Shown piece after piece: positions 1 through 9,154 of a DNA stretch of 64,000 bases. Made by a program: the position numbers and the translations under genes. The notes beneath the pieces were generated by a model, which saw only the letters and a list, made by a program, of their open reading frames with translations, made no database searches and had not been told where the DNA came from. Each line of letters starts with the position of its first letter. Within the stretch, counting starts at the first letter, position 1. This stretch comes from 2-01-FULL-41-14 sp046317875 (GTDB lineage: Bacteria; Pseudomonadota; Alphaproteobacteria; UBA7879; UBA5542), in contig JBKCVN010000025.1 in assembly GCA_046317875.1 (NCBI GenBank), positions 42,061 through 106,060 on the forward strand, in the 5' to 3' direction.

Positions 1-1119
1 GGATTCCTTGGGCAAAAGTGAAAGTAGAATGCTCTTGTACTTCTGTTTGACGCACAAAAGAAAGGTCATATTCAATGGGCTGTTCGAGCGTCATGATGTT
101 CCGAGCTTCATTTTTTAATGTGTTTAATAAGGCATATAAGGTGGTAGTTTTGCCCGACCCCTGGGGCCACATAAAATAAATAAGCCTTCTTTTGTATGAA
201 CAGCTTTTAAAATTTGCTGAAATATTTTAGTTGGAAATCCAAGCTCTTCTAATGGGACAAGAGCAGACGCCCTATCTAAAACCCGAATAACAATACTTTC
301 TCCTTGTTTTGTGGGATGGGTTGAGACCCGAAAATCCATTTCTCTTCCATGGATGAACCGTGAAAATCTACCGTTCTGGGGAAGGCGATTTTCTGCAATA
401 TTCATATGGGCACATACTTTCAAATGTACGCACAAACTATCCCAAAAATCTTTGTGAAATACATGATGAGTGGATAGGTGCCCATCGATGCGCAGACGAA
501 GGCGAACAACTTTATGATCGGGTTCTAAATGAATATCTGAGGCCCTTTCTAATAGGGCATCTTCTAGGCATTTATCCAGAATCGATGGGATGATCTCGGC
601 TGATAAGGGGGAGGGGATGAGGGAAAGGTTGTTAAGTTGGGTAAATAGATGATCTAAAGAAGGTCTACACGGCAGATAGGTTGCTTGAAGATTTTTAATT
701 TGAAAGGAAGAAGCCACATAGAATATACACTCCCACCCTGCAAATAGAGTTTGGATTTTGTGCATGCACGAAGTGGTGGGCTGCCCTAGGGCAATATGTA
801 TTTTTTTCTTTTCTTGATTAAAAGGAAGAACTGCATCAGTTAAACCAGTCAAAAGATTATTATCTAAGTTTTTTAGGGTTTCTTCCAGGGCTTGGGCTGT
901 TTCTAAGTCAATAAAAGGAAGGTTCCAAAATTGAGACAAAAGGTGGCTTATCTTCCTTTCATCCATAAAACCAAGTTCAACCAATGACTTATCCAGAGAT
1001 GTCTGGTTTTTTTTTGCTTCACGTTGGGCAATTTGCAGAAACTTGGGCGTGATTAGCCCGTGTTCTATTAAAAAATCTTCAAAAGATACAACATTTGGGG
1101 CCTTTGAAAGGCTGCTCAT
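1..1119 (-). pseudogene. GspE/PilB-type secretion ATPase, frameshifted at Walker A and cut by the window edge
   Basis: Hexameric ATPase family that powers type II secretion or type IV pilus assembly from the inner membrane. The first 320 or so residues carry the N-terminal GspE/PilB domain and the family motif ERASDIHLEP (about residue 190), followed by RLRIDG. Frame 1 then reads CGPRGRAKLPPYMPY and stops at 124. In the next frame the same DNA reads GSGKTTTLYALLNTL and then LEQPIEYDL, and stays open to the window edge, so one base is missing near positions 157-168, beside a C4-T-G4 run. The start ATG at 1119 has GGAG about 11 bases upstream. A prepilin peptidase gene lies 71 bases upstream on the same strand. 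It is either a real pseudogene or a sequencing error. Whether it belongs to a secretion or a pilus system cannot be told from this fragment. Confidence 0.85.
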
Positions 1120-1190
1120 TATTTTATACTCTCCACTTTTTGAAGGGCATCATAGGAGAAAAAAGATAAACGAGAAAGAAAAAAGAGTTT

Positions 1191-1616
1191 TCAAAATCTT
1201 AAAAAGAAATAAGTCTTCAAAAGAGTGGCCCATAATCCCATTAATAAGCTGGGCCCAAATGGAAAGGATGGCTGCTTGAGCATAAGTCTATAAACAAGTG
1301 CCCATAGTACTCCTATGCTGCCTGTCATTATCATAAAAAAAGGAAAATGGAATATATCTATGCAAAAACAGGAAAGGATAAAAAGCTTAAGATCTCCTGC
1401 GCCGATCTTTTGAGCGAAAGGGGTACAGAGAGTGCCTCCCACCAGTACAAGGCCCATTAACCCTGAGTACAAGAAAGGATAGGGATTTTTTTCTAAATAG
1501 AGTTGTACGCCTACCAAAAGAGAAAAAAGCAGAAGGGCTCTATTGGGAATTTTGCCACGTTTTAGGTCTTGGTATGCAATCCATAGAGAAAGGGGGATGA
1601 GACCTCCCCCAAACAC
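1191..1616 (-). CDS. Short prepilin peptidase (A24 family), peptidase core only
   Basis: Membrane aspartyl protease that would cleave the leader of type IV prepilins or pseudopilins at the inner membrane. Both catalytic aspartate motifs are visible: YQDLKRGKIPN near residue 17 and GAGDLKL near residue 73. The rest is mostly hydrophobic, with about four to five membrane segments. At 141 residues it lacks the N-terminal N-methyltransferase domain of full PilD (about 290 residues) and resembles CpaA/TadV-type or stand-alone peptidases. The start is GTG at 1616; no in-frame ATG lies nearby. It precedes the frameshifted GspE-like ATPase by 71 bases on the same strand, which supports a shared pilus or secretion role. 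If the ATPase is dead, the remaining substrate is unclear. Confidence 0.8.
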   Translation of the reverse strand: MFGGGLIPLSLWIAYQDLKRGKIPNRALLLFSLLVGVQLYLEKNPYPFLYSGLMGLVLVGGTLCTPFAQKIGAGDLKLFILSCFCIDIFHFPFFMIMTGSIGVLWALVYRLMLKQPSFPFGPSLLMGLWATLLKTYFFLRF

Positions 1617-1660
1617 AAAGAATTCATAACATAAAAAATTTTGGTTTAGGGGAGCAAAGC

Positions 1661-2362
1661 TTATTTTTTAGCCTTGGCTGCTTTTTTGGAGGGAGCCTTT
1701 TTTGGGGTCTCTTTTTTTGGTTTCTTCTCGTTTTTGGAAGAACCTGTTTTCTTTACTTTAGGAGCAGCTTTTTTGGGAGAGGCTGACTTTTTATTGGCAG
1801 GTTTGGAACTTTTAGCACGAACCTTAGGCGATACCGTTTCTTTTTTGGCGTCTTTTTTTTCTAGGGGCGCCAGGGCCTCTTCTAAATCTCTCTCGGTGCA
1901 CAGGCCCAATTCCACAGGGTTGCGGGGTTTTAAATTCTTAAGGTTCCAATGAGATCTGTCACGAATTTTATCGATGGTACTTTTGGTTGTTCCAATCAAC
2001 TTAATGATTTGGTTATCACTTAGGTTTCCATGTTGGCGTAACAGCCAAGATACGGCATCGGGCTTGTCTTGTCTTTTATTCAACGGTGTATAACGGGGAC
2101 CACTGGTGCGACGTTGCTTTGCGGTCAGCTCTTGCTTCAATCTTAATTTATGAGCTGGATTTTTTACGCCTTCTTCGATTTCTTCCAAGGTTAATTGTTC
2201 CGTGGCAATAGGATCAACGCCCACAACAAACGCTTCACCGTCTGCCAGGGCTTGTATTTCCAGGATATGCAAACCACAAAAGTCGGCAATCTGTTCAAAT
2301 GTTAAGGTTGTATTATCTAAAAGCCAAGAAGCCGTTGCTTTTGGCATTAATGGGGCAGCCAT
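1661..2362 (-). CDS. trcR: TrcR-like cell-cycle transcriptional regulator (DUF1013)
   Basis: Conserved alphaproteobacterial DNA-binding protein; in Caulobacter and relatives the family (DUF1013, TrcR) is linked to cell-cycle transcription. The N-terminal half has two helix-turn-helix-like blocks: TASWLLDNTTLTFEQIADFC (residues 11-30) and AVSWLLRQHGNLSDNQIIKL (residues 103-122), an internal repeat of the pattern A-x-W-L-L-x(6-7)-L-[TS]. From about residue 170 the protein becomes a lysine-, serine- and proline-rich tail, probably disordered and possibly non-specific in DNA binding. The ATG at 2362 has AAGGAG 8 bases upstream. It stands alone on the minus strand, with rpmE divergent upstream. 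Confidence 0.85.
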   Translation of the reverse strand: MAAPLMPKATASWLLDNTTLTFEQIADFCGLHILEIQALADGEAFVVGVDPIATEQLTLEEIEEGVKNPAHKLRLKQELTAKQRRTSGPRYTPLNKRQDKPDAVSWLLRQHGNLSDNQIIKLIGTTKSTIDKIRDRSHWNLKNLKPRNPVELGLCTERDLEEALAPLEKKDAKKETVSPKVRAKSSKPANKKSASPKKAAPKVKKTGSSKNEKKPKKETPKKAPSKKAAKAKK

Positions 2363-2518
2363 TTCTGCATCTCCTTATAAAAAATTCATTCGTTTAAAAC
2401 GCACGTGTATTCTAGGACCAGTTCCCCTGAAGGTAAAGAAATTTTATAAAAATATCTTAAATAAACCCTATTATTTGTAATTAACATAGCAAACAAAGGC
2501 CATATGATAACTTTTTTC

Positions 2519-2549
2519 TTGATTGAATAGAATTTTTCCAGTATGTAAT
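2519..2549 (+). promoter_or_regulatory. Candidate sigma-70 promoter of rpmE
   Basis: TTGATT at 2519-2524 is followed by TATGTA at 2542 (17-base spacer), overlapping TGTAAT at 2544-2549 (19-base spacer). It lies about 30 bases upstream of the rpmE start in the 214-base gap between trcR and rpmE. The -35 box is good and the -10 box is ambiguous. Confidence 0.4.
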
Positions 2550-2576
2550 GGTGATCTAAATAAGTAGGATTCAACG

Positions 2577-2807
2577 ATGAAAAAGAACATACACCCAAAT
2601 TATCATACCATTAAAGTTGTAATGACCGATGGAACTGAATATGAAACTCGCTCTACCTGGGGCAAAGAGGGTGATGTTATGCGTTTGCAAATGGATCCAA
2701 AAAACCACCCTGCATGGACAGGCGTACAACGTCTGGTGAACACAGGTGGTCAGGTTGGTAAGTTCAAAAATCGCTTCGGCGGCCTTAATATTAAGCCTAC
2801 CAAGTAA
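2577..2807 (+). CDS. rpmE: 50S ribosomal protein L31
   Basis: Large-subunit ribosomal protein bL31, which sits at the intersubunit bridge. The start (MKKNIHPNYH), the central MTDGTEYETRSTWG and the QVGKFKNRFGGL tail match alphaproteobacterial L31. It lacks the CxxC zinc pair found in the zinc-bound form, so it is the zinc-independent kind. Length 76 residues is normal. An AGGA at 2566-2569 precedes the ATG. It is monocistronic and convergent with chaB, with 36 bases between the two stop codons and no clear terminator there. Confidence 0.95.
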   Translation: MKKNIHPNYHTIKVVMTDGTEYETRSTWGKEGDVMRLQMDPKNHPAWTGVQRLVNTGGQVGKFKNRFGGLNIKPTK

Positions 2808-2843
2808 AGCTTACCTTATTAAAATCTCCCTGATGTGTCAAAA

Positions 2844-3080
2844 TTAGGTGTCTTTTTCTACCCATCTTCCGTCTTTACCTTTTTTATATTTTTTCTTTAC
2901 GGCAGACCATGCCACCCTATGGCATATTTCTTCTAAAGTATCATCAGGGTGACGTCGATCTTTTATTCTGAAATAGTCGGAATGGGCACTATTATAAGTG
3001 GCTAAATAGATTTCCTGGGCATGGCTGGGTAGAACATGTTGAACGCTATTTGGAAGATCGTGGATTGTTTTATAGGGCAT
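2844..3080 (-). CDS. chaB: ChaB-family small protein
   Basis: Small soluble protein of the ChaB family, named in E. coli as a putative regulator of the ChaA cation antiporter; its biochemical role is poorly defined. The family signature is clear: MPYKTIHDLPNSVQHVLPSH at the start, the AQEIYLATYNSA helix, and HRVAWSAVKKKYKKGKDGRW near the end. Length (78 residues) is typical. No chaA neighbour is present, so a link to cation transport is not supported by context. It is transcribed on the minus strand, just downstream of the ogt gene that ends at 3123. Confidence 0.85.
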   Translation of the reverse strand: MPYKTIHDLPNSVQHVLPSHAQEIYLATYNSAHSDYFRIKDRRHPDDTLEEICHRVAWSAVKKKYKKGKDGRWVEKDT

Positions 3081-3122
3081 CGTCTTTCTCCGTAAAAGGT
3101 TATGAACGATTTGGGGAAAGTT

Positions 3123-3659
3123 TTAGGGATGCTTAGAAAGAAAATTGTCTAACAAAGTTTTCTTAATCGCACTTCCCCAATAATACTCTCCCATCTCTCC
3201 TGAACTTTTTATCACAAGATGGCAGGGGATTACAAATGAAATGGGGTTTCTGGAAACGGCTTGGCCAATCGCCTGGAAGCCTTTTTGATAGCAAGATTTT
3301 TCGGCAATATCTTTATAAGTCACGGTTTGATGGCGGTCCAATGCATATAAAGCTTCCCAAACTTTTATCTGAAAAGGGGTGCCCCATAGTTCAATAGACG
3401 TTATATCCTTAAAAGAGATTGGGTGATTTTCAAATCGAGCCTGGCGCCATGCTGGTCGATCACATAGGTCTTCTATCATTTCTTCTAGGGAAAATCGATC
3501 GCCTATAAAGCCCAGGCCCACCAAACTTTGTTCACGGGCGAGCGCCACATACTCCCCCCAGGGAGACTGCCCTTGAAACACAAATAAAGTCGCTCCTTTC
3601 CCTTGGGGAAAAAGGGACAAGGGGGCTTGCTTTATTTTAAGATCCCGAGAGATCTGCAT
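3123..3659 (-). CDS. ogt: Methylated-DNA--protein-cysteine methyltransferase with altered PCHR motif
   Basis: Suicide DNA-repair protein that moves the alkyl group from O6-alkylguanine to its own cysteine. The C-terminal domain has the wedge region TPFQIKVWEALY, then GQAVSRNPISFVIPCHLVI, where the acceptor cysteine sits in PCHL. The family motif is almost always PCHR, so the arginine-to-leucine change is unusual. The cysteine, histidine and the preceding NP pair are kept. The YYWG segment replaces the usual GGYGWG-like loop. The start ATG at 3659 overlaps the end of glmM by 23 bases, so the two are probably co-translated as the last genes of the cpoB-tilS-ftsH-glmM operon. Activity is likely but less certain than for a canonical enzyme. 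Confidence 0.85.
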   Translation of the reverse strand: MQISRDLKIKQAPLSLFPQGKGATLFVFQGQSPWGEYVALAREQSLVGLGFIGDRFSLEEMIEDLCDRPAWRQARFENHPISFKDITSIELWGTPFQIKVWEALYALDRHQTVTYKDIAEKSCYQKGFQAIGQAVSRNPISFVIPCHLVIKSSGEMGEYYWGSAIKKTLLDNFLSKHP

Positions 3660-4995
3660 TTTTCAATAGGGTTTCAATGGTGCTTAGCATGTCTTCCACC
3701 TGTTGAAGTTTGGGAGCTTCCGCCATGATGCGAATGACGGGTTCGGTCCCCGAGGGACGTATAACCAATCGGCCACCTGCTTGCTGGAAAGATAATGTGA
3801 GGCTGTCGATTTCTTTCATAAGACCAGCATTCTGAAGGATTTTTTTATTTTTAAGCTTTATATTACGGGTCTTTTGGGGCGAAAGTTTAAAGGGATGCAA
3901 AATTTCACTGGCCAATTTCTTAGATTGAACCAAGATGGATAAAACCTGAAGGGCCGCCACCAAGCCATCTCCGCTTGTGCCATAATCGCTGAGAACGATG
4001 TGACCCGAAGGTTCTCCCCCCACATTGAATCCCCCTTTTTTCATGGCCTCGGTGACGTAGCGGTCTCCGACGGGAGTGCGTAAAAGATGAAGGCCTTCTT
4101 TGGACAGGAATGTTTCTAGCGCCATATTTGCCATGATGGTAGACACCACTGTATTCCCTTTTAAGGTGCCCTTTTTGTGCCCCAAGGACGCAATCAAACC
4201 AATCAACAGATCCCCTTCGATGATTTCCCCGTTTTCATCGCAAACGACCAAGCGATCTGCGTCGCCATCTAGCCCTATGCCGATGTCTGCTTTGTGGGCT
4301 TTAACCGTCTGTGACAGGAGCTGGGGCTCTACAGCGCCACAATTCAAGTTAATATTTTCACCATTAGGATTATCACCAATAGGAACAATCTGGGCTCCTA
4401 ATTCCCATAGGATCATGGGAGCAATTTTATAGGCGGCGCCATTAGCGCAATCGATTACAATTTTTAATCCATCTAAACGTAAGCCTGCAGGAAAGGTGGA
4501 TTTGACAAATTCAATATAACGACCCGGCGCGTCATCTAGTCGTTTCGCACGACCCAAACGTTCGGAAGATGCGAGATGATCGTTGGTAAAATTTTCAATT
4601 TTTTCTTCAATTTCCAACTCTTGGGCATCAGATAATTTATTGCCCTCGGGGGTGAAAAATTTAATACCATTATCCGTATAGGGATTATGAGAGGCCGATA
4701 TCATCACACCCAGGTCTGCGCGCAACGAACGGGTTAACATGGCCACAGCGGGGGTCGGCAGGGGGCCCACAAGGACCACATCCATCCCCATGGAAATAAA
4801 TCCAGCGGTAAGGGCGGGTTCCACCATGTATCCTGAAAGACGGGTGTCTTTCCCAATAACCACCAAGTGATGTCGGTCATCTTTTTGGAAACATTTCCCT
4901 GCAGCTTGGGCAATCTTTAACAAAGTGTCAGGGGTCATGTGTCCCTTATTTACGAGACCCCGAATACCATCAGTACCGAAAAACTTTTTTTTCAC
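3637..4995 (-). CDS. glmM: Phosphoglucosamine mutase
   Basis: Cytoplasmic enzyme converting glucosamine-6-phosphate to glucosamine-1-phosphate, on the path to UDP-GlcNAc for peptidoglycan and lipid A. The phosphoserine loop ISASHNPYTDNG (Ser102), the metal site GLDGDADRL (about residue 243) and the phosphate-binding RPSGTEPVIR near the C-terminus are all intact. Its 452 residues match the family (about 445). The start is a GTG that overlaps the ftsH stop in the four-base sequence GTGA, so translation is coupled to ftsH. The ftsH-glmM pair is a common arrangement in proteobacteria. Confidence 0.97.
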   Translation of the reverse strand: MKKKFFGTDGIRGLVNKGHMTPDTLLKIAQAAGKCFQKDDRHHLVVIGKDTRLSGYMVEPALTAGFISMGMDVVLVGPLPTPAVAMLTRSLRADLGVMISASHNPYTDNGIKFFTPEGNKLSDAQELEIEEKIENFTNDHLASSERLGRAKRLDDAPGRYIEFVKSTFPAGLRLDGLKIVIDCANGAAYKIAPMILWELGAQIVPIGDNPNGENINLNCGAVEPQLLSQTVKAHKADIGIGLDGDADRLVVCDENGEIIEGDLLIGLIASLGHKKGTLKGNTVVSTIMANMALETFLSKEGLHLLRTPVGDRYVTEAMKKGGFNVGGEPSGHIVLSDYGTSGDGLVAALQVLSILVQSKKLASEILHPFKLSPQKTRNIKLKNKKILQNAGLMKEIDSLTLSFQQAGGRLVIRPSGTEPVIRIMAEAPKLQQVEDMLSTIETLLKNADLSGS

Positions 4996-6950
4996 GCGCC
5001 CTCTTTAGATTTTTTATTTGATTTTGTCCCAGGAATAAGTTTTTTCTTTATTTTATCCATTTTAGATTCAGAAACAGATTCTTCTTCCATAATGGGTAAA
5101 GAAGTTTTATTTATTTTTCTGGGTTTCTTTTTAGCAATAGGTTTTATCTTTTTCCCAGCTAACAAATCTTTAATATCGTCACCCGTTAGTGTTTCAAATT
5201 CAATTAAAGCCTGAGCTAAGGATTCTAGTTGGCCCGCATGCTTTTTTAAGATTTTTTTAGCGGTGGCGTATCCTTCATCCACAATTCGTCTTATTTCTTG
5301 ATCCACATTTTGGGCGGTGGCTTCAGACATATTTTGTGTTTGTGTCACTGAGTGTCCCAAGAAAAGCTCTTGTTGCGGTGCCCCATAAGCAATGGGCCCC
5401 ATTTTTTCGCTCAGCCCCCATTCTGTAACCATTCGTCGTGCCATTTCTGTGGCAAACTTAATGTCCGAGGATGCGCCTGTTGTGACTTTATCTTTGCCAA
5501 AAATTTGCTCTTCTGCCACGCGGCCCCCCATGGCAACGGCTATGTCTGCTTTTAATTTGGCCTGGTCCATGGATAAGCGATCCCCCTCTGGCAATCTCAT
5601 GACCATCCCTAGGGCTCGACCTCGCGGAATGATGGTGGCTTTGTGAATGGGGTCAGAATCGGGCAAATAAGACCCCACTAGGGCATGGCCTGCTTCATGA
5701 TAGGCCGTTAATCTTTTTTCTTCCTCGCTCATGGCTAACGAGCGACGCTCGGATCCCATCATGACCTTATCTTTTGCTTCTTCTAGTTCTTCCATACCCA
5801 CAAATCGGCGGCCTTTGCGGGCAGCCAATAGGGCTGCTTCGTTCACTAAATTGGCAAGCTCTGCCCCCGAAAACCCAGGCGTTCCCCGTGCAATAACTCG
5901 GGCACTTACATCTTCGGCTTTCTGAATTTTCTTCAGGTGAACGTTAAGAATTTCTTCCCGACCGGTAACGTCGGGGGCGGGGACCACCACTTGGCGGTCA
6001 AAGCGACCAGGTCTTAATAAGGCAGGGTCAAGAACATCAGGACGGTTCGTGGCGGCAATCAGAATAATTCCTTCATTTGATTCAAAACCATCCATTTCAA
6101 CCAATAGTTGGTTCAGGGTCTGTTCTCGTTCATCATTTCCGCCCCCCAGGCCTGCGCCACGGTGACGCCCTACGGCATCAATTTCATCGATAAAAATGAT
6201 GCAGGGCGCGTGCTTTTTGGCTTGCTCAAACATGTCTCTGACACGGCTAGCTCCTACACCTACGAACATTTCTACAAAGTCTGACCCTGAAATGGAAAAG
6301 AAAGGAACGTTTGCTTCACCTGCAATAGCCCGTGCTAGCAAGGTTTTTCCATTACCGGGAGATCCAATTAACAAAACACCTTTGGGAATTTTGCCCCCCA
6401 GGCGCTGGAATTTTTGGGGATCCTTTAAGAATTCCACTATTTCTTCAACCTCTTGTTTGGATTCGGTAATACCGGCCACATCTTTAAATGTGACTTTACC
6501 AGCTTTTGCAATTAAAAGTTTGGCTTTGGATTTCCCGAACCCCATGGCTTTTCCGCCGCCTCCTTGCATTTGACGGTAGAAATAAACCCATACCCCAATA
6601 AAAAGCAAAGTGGGGAACCAAGAAATTAAAATACTCCAAAACGTGGACCTTTCTTCATGGCGATTGGCGGCTTCCACTTTTATACCGTTTTTAGCTAAAG
6701 CATTCGCTACATCGGTTTTCTCGGGGACTTTGGTTATAAAAGAAGATCCATCCATCTTCTTGCCATTAATGGTATCTCCCCGCATTACAACTTCTTTAAT
6801 TTCCTTGGCTTCAACAGCTTGTTGGAAAGCAGTATAGTCCAAGGCTTGGCCCTGGCTTTTTGCAGTGTCATCTAAAAATGTTTGATAAATGAAAAATATG
6901 CCAGCGACTAATACTAACAAAATCAAAAAATTTCTTTGATTTGTACTCAT
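4992..6950 (-). CDS. ftsH: ATP-dependent zinc metalloprotease FtsH
   Basis: Inner-membrane AAA+ protease that degrades misfolded membrane proteins and regulators such as LpxC. Two membrane segments (about residues 7-25 and 104-123) flank a periplasmic domain. The AAA domain has Walker A GSPGNGKT (196-203; the usual form is GPPGTGKT), Walker B IIFIDE (251-256) and the second region of homology LRPGRFDR. The zinc protease motif is HEAGH (418-422). The tail after residue 600 is lysine-rich and may be a flexible adaptor region. AGGAG lies 9 bases before the ATG at 6950. It is 35 bases downstream of tilS and overlaps glmM by four bases. Confidence 0.98.
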   Translation of the reverse strand: MSTNQRNFLILLVLVAGIFFIYQTFLDDTAKSQGQALDYTAFQQAVEAKEIKEVVMRGDTINGKKMDGSSFITKVPEKTDVANALAKNGIKVEAANRHEERSTFWSILISWFPTLLFIGVWVYFYRQMQGGGGKAMGFGKSKAKLLIAKAGKVTFKDVAGITESKQEVEEIVEFLKDPQKFQRLGGKIPKGVLLIGSPGNGKTLLARAIAGEANVPFFSISGSDFVEMFVGVGASRVRDMFEQAKKHAPCIIFIDEIDAVGRHRGAGLGGGNDEREQTLNQLLVEMDGFESNEGIILIAATNRPDVLDPALLRPGRFDRQVVVPAPDVTGREEILNVHLKKIQKAEDVSARVIARGTPGFSGAELANLVNEAALLAARKGRRFVGMEELEEAKDKVMMGSERRSLAMSEEEKRLTAYHEAGHALVGSYLPDSDPIHKATIIPRGRALGMVMRLPEGDRLSMDQAKLKADIAVAMGGRVAEEQIFGKDKVTTGASSDIKFATEMARRMVTEWGLSEKMGPIAYGAPQQELFLGHSVTQTQNMSEATAQNVDQEIRRIVDEGYATAKKILKKHAGQLESLAQALIEFETLTGDDIKDLLAGKKIKPIAKKKPRKINKTSLPIMEEESVSESKMDKIKKKLIPGTKSNKKSKEGA

Positions 6951-6985
6951 GGGTAAAAACTCCTAAAACGAGGGAAAGTTTAGAC

Positions 6986-8236
6986 TTAAACAAAAAATTC
7001 CGCAAGCAGAGAATTCTTAGGTGAATAAAGGAAAGAGGTAGGATCGGCAGAGTGTTCTGTTTTTAAAAAGGGAACTGAAATCAATTTATTTTTCTTCCAA
7101 TATGAGGGGAAAGAGAGAGTAACAGGGTAGGGGAACTTTTCTTTATCGAGGGTGTCAAGTTGGGACCAACCCTTTTCTACTAGGGGTTGAATGACATATC
7201 CTGCAGGAAGATCCTGTTGGGCGATGAAGCGACTCCAGAAAAATTCCCCCGTGCGTAAAGTCATCACGGGAGGCAAAAGCCGGCGATCGGGAACGACCCA
7301 GATTTTTTGATTTTTAACATACACCACACATTTTCCCAGGGAAGTGGGCGAAAAATTTTTGTTCACCCATTTTTCATACAGGGATTGAATAGACCTAGGG
7401 CTGGGAAGATAGGGACCATTTCCAATGGTTCGAATCAGATGACCCAGGGCTTTTTGCATAAGGACAGGATCGGTTGTCTCCACACACCTAAAGTCTAAAG
7501 AACCATATCCTTCGGGGGCTACATCAACCCAAAGAGCGAAGAACTGGGCCAGCTGTTGTTCTTGTTTCTGACGTTCTTGTTGATAGGGCAAAAGATCAAC
7601 CTGTTGGGTTTCTTTGTGCCGAAGCTGAACCCTGAGAAACTTTATATTTTGATTGCTGGAATCTTCAATATGGGGATGGGTGCCTAAAAAATCCCTCAAT
7701 TGATTTTTATGAATTGAAAGAAGGGGCCGAATCAGTCGGCAGTGATCAAAATATGTTATCGCACTCATGCCTGCAAGGCCATATGAAGTACTTTGGTGTT
7801 GGGATCTCATTACATATGTTTCTTGTTGGTCCTCGGCATGATGGGCAGTGAAAAGGTGTAATATGTTATGTTCAGCACAGGCAGATTCTAATAACTGATA
7901 ACGGGCCAATCGAGCCTTTTCTTGAATGCGGGAAACGGGGGGATGTTTATGATCCCATTTTAAAATGAAACAAGCAATTCCTTTTGATTCAAGCCAAATT
8001 TTGACCTGATATGCGTCTGAAGACGATTCGGGACGTAGTCCATGATCCACATGAAAAGCCGAAAGAGACCCATTATGTTTTCTGGTCCATTCATGCAACA
8101 GAAAGGTCAGAGCAAGGCTGTCAACCCCGCCGGATACTGCAACACCTAAATGTGGTTTTTCTTCAAAGGGGCCTAGCCGGTCCATCTGTTGAAAAAACTG
8201 GGAAATAAGTGGGTGATGGGAGTTTAGACCGGACAT
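6986..8236 (-). CDS. tilS: tRNA(Ile)-lysidine synthase
   Basis: Modifies C34 of tRNA-Ile(CAU) to lysidine so that it reads AUA codons; essential in most bacteria. The N-terminal PP-loop ATP site SGGVDS (about residues 35-40) is intact, followed by HVDHGLR and the TAHHAEDQQET motif. At 416 residues it includes a C-terminal region typical of longer TilS proteins. The start overlaps the end of cpoB by 13 bases, so it is likely translated from the same message. The order cpoB-tilS-ftsH is conserved in alphaproteobacteria. Confidence 0.95.
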   Translation of the reverse strand: MSGLNSHHPLISQFFQQMDRLGPFEEKPHLGVAVSGGVDSLALTFLLHEWTRKHNGSLSAFHVDHGLRPESSSDAYQVKIWLESKGIACFILKWDHKHPPVSRIQEKARLARYQLLESACAEHNILHLFTAHHAEDQQETYVMRSQHQSTSYGLAGMSAITYFDHCRLIRPLLSIHKNQLRDFLGTHPHIEDSSNQNIKFLRVQLRHKETQQVDLLPYQQERQKQEQQLAQFFALWVDVAPEGYGSLDFRCVETTDPVLMQKALGHLIRTIGNGPYLPSPRSIQSLYEKWVNKNFSPTSLGKCVVYVKNQKIWVVPDRRLLPPVMTLRTGEFFWSRFIAQQDLPAGYVIQPLVEKGWSQLDTLDKEKFPYPVTLSFPSYWKKNKLISVPFLKTEHSADPTSFLYSPKNSLLAEFFV

Positions 8237-9033
8237 GAAAATGAAGTTTGGGCCTCGGTCAAACGCTCTTCAAATTCAGCAGATAAGGGACTGTAATCTT
8301 TCTTGATTTTGTCTACGGTCAGGCAGGCTTCTTTTTGTTTTTCCATTTTATTTAAGGCAAATGCCATCATCAATAAAATTTCAGGGGCCTCAGGCGCTTT
8401 GGGTGTTTTTTTGTAAAATTCCCCTGCATACAAGGCGGCTTCTTTATAATTCTCATGTTTATAGGCTAGATATGTTAGATCTTTATAGATGGTTGAAACT
8501 TTTGCATGTTTGGAATACTTGGACACGAACATCCGTAAGGCTTTTTCCAAACGGTCCTCAGGTAACATTTTGCCAGCGGTCTCGATGTGCAGGGCTAATT
8601 CATCCGCGCTCATTTTATTCAATTTATCCTGATAGACTGAATCTTCGGTTTGTTTTACCGTATCTTTGGTTTCTGAAAGTTGTTTTTCCAATAGGGCTAT
8701 TTTGGTTTCTAGATCTTGTTGGGTTTTTTGATTTGAAGTTTTAAGGGTTTGTAAGGCATGATCCATTTCTTCAAACTTGCTGGTCAGTTGTGCAAGGCGG
8801 TCATTTAGCCCTTGTACTTTTTCAAGCAACATGGTTTGGGAGGGGTCTTCAGGAGGGGTGGCCCCGGCTGCTTGATAGGCAGGATCTCCCCCAAATCTTT
8901 TATAAATATAGCGCTGTAATGCTTCTACCTCTTGGGATAATCGGCGTACATTGTTGTCACCCATTTCCACAGGGGCGTCGGTCCAGCCATGGCTTAATAT
9001 AAATATTGTTAGGCAAAAAATGATTTTATTCAT
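8224..9033 (-). CDS. cpoB: Tol-Pal-associated periplasmic protein CpoB (YbgF)
   Basis: Periplasmic protein that links the Tol-Pal envelope constriction system to peptidoglycan synthesis. The product has a short signal peptide (about residues 1-20, hydrophobic IIFCLTIFILSHGW), a coiled-coil trimerisation region (about 70-135) and C-terminal TPR-like helices (about 155-265). Length (269) fits the family. The tol and pal genes normally found just upstream are not here: upstream lies divergent valS. It heads the operon tilS-ftsH-glmM-ogt. The N-terminal assignment is by layout rather than by strict motifs. Confidence 0.85.
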   Translation of the reverse strand: MNKIIFCLTIFILSHGWTDAPVEMGDNNVRRLSQEVEALQRYIYKRFGGDPAYQAAGATPPEDPSQTMLLEKVQGLNDRLAQLTSKFEEMDHALQTLKTSNQKTQQDLETKIALLEKQLSETKDTVKQTEDSVYQDKLNKMSADELALHIETAGKMLPEDRLEKALRMFVSKYSKHAKVSTIYKDLTYLAYKHENYKEAALYAGEFYKKTPKAPEAPEILLMMAFALNKMEKQKEACLTVDKIKKDYSPLSAEFEERLTEAQTSFSCPV

Positions 9034-9154
9034 GATTAATTTCTCTATGCTTAATTAAAAATACCACAAAATAGATCTTTTTTCCCATATTTTTCTTTAA
9101 AATGACCAACGCTTTATGTAAAAATCAAGCTCTTATGAAAGGCCTGTAAAAAGC

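Noticed and set aside
2386..2598. 70-residue minus-strand frame before rpmE
   Set aside because: It overlaps the rpmE promoter and start, has no ribosome site, and no recognisable features.
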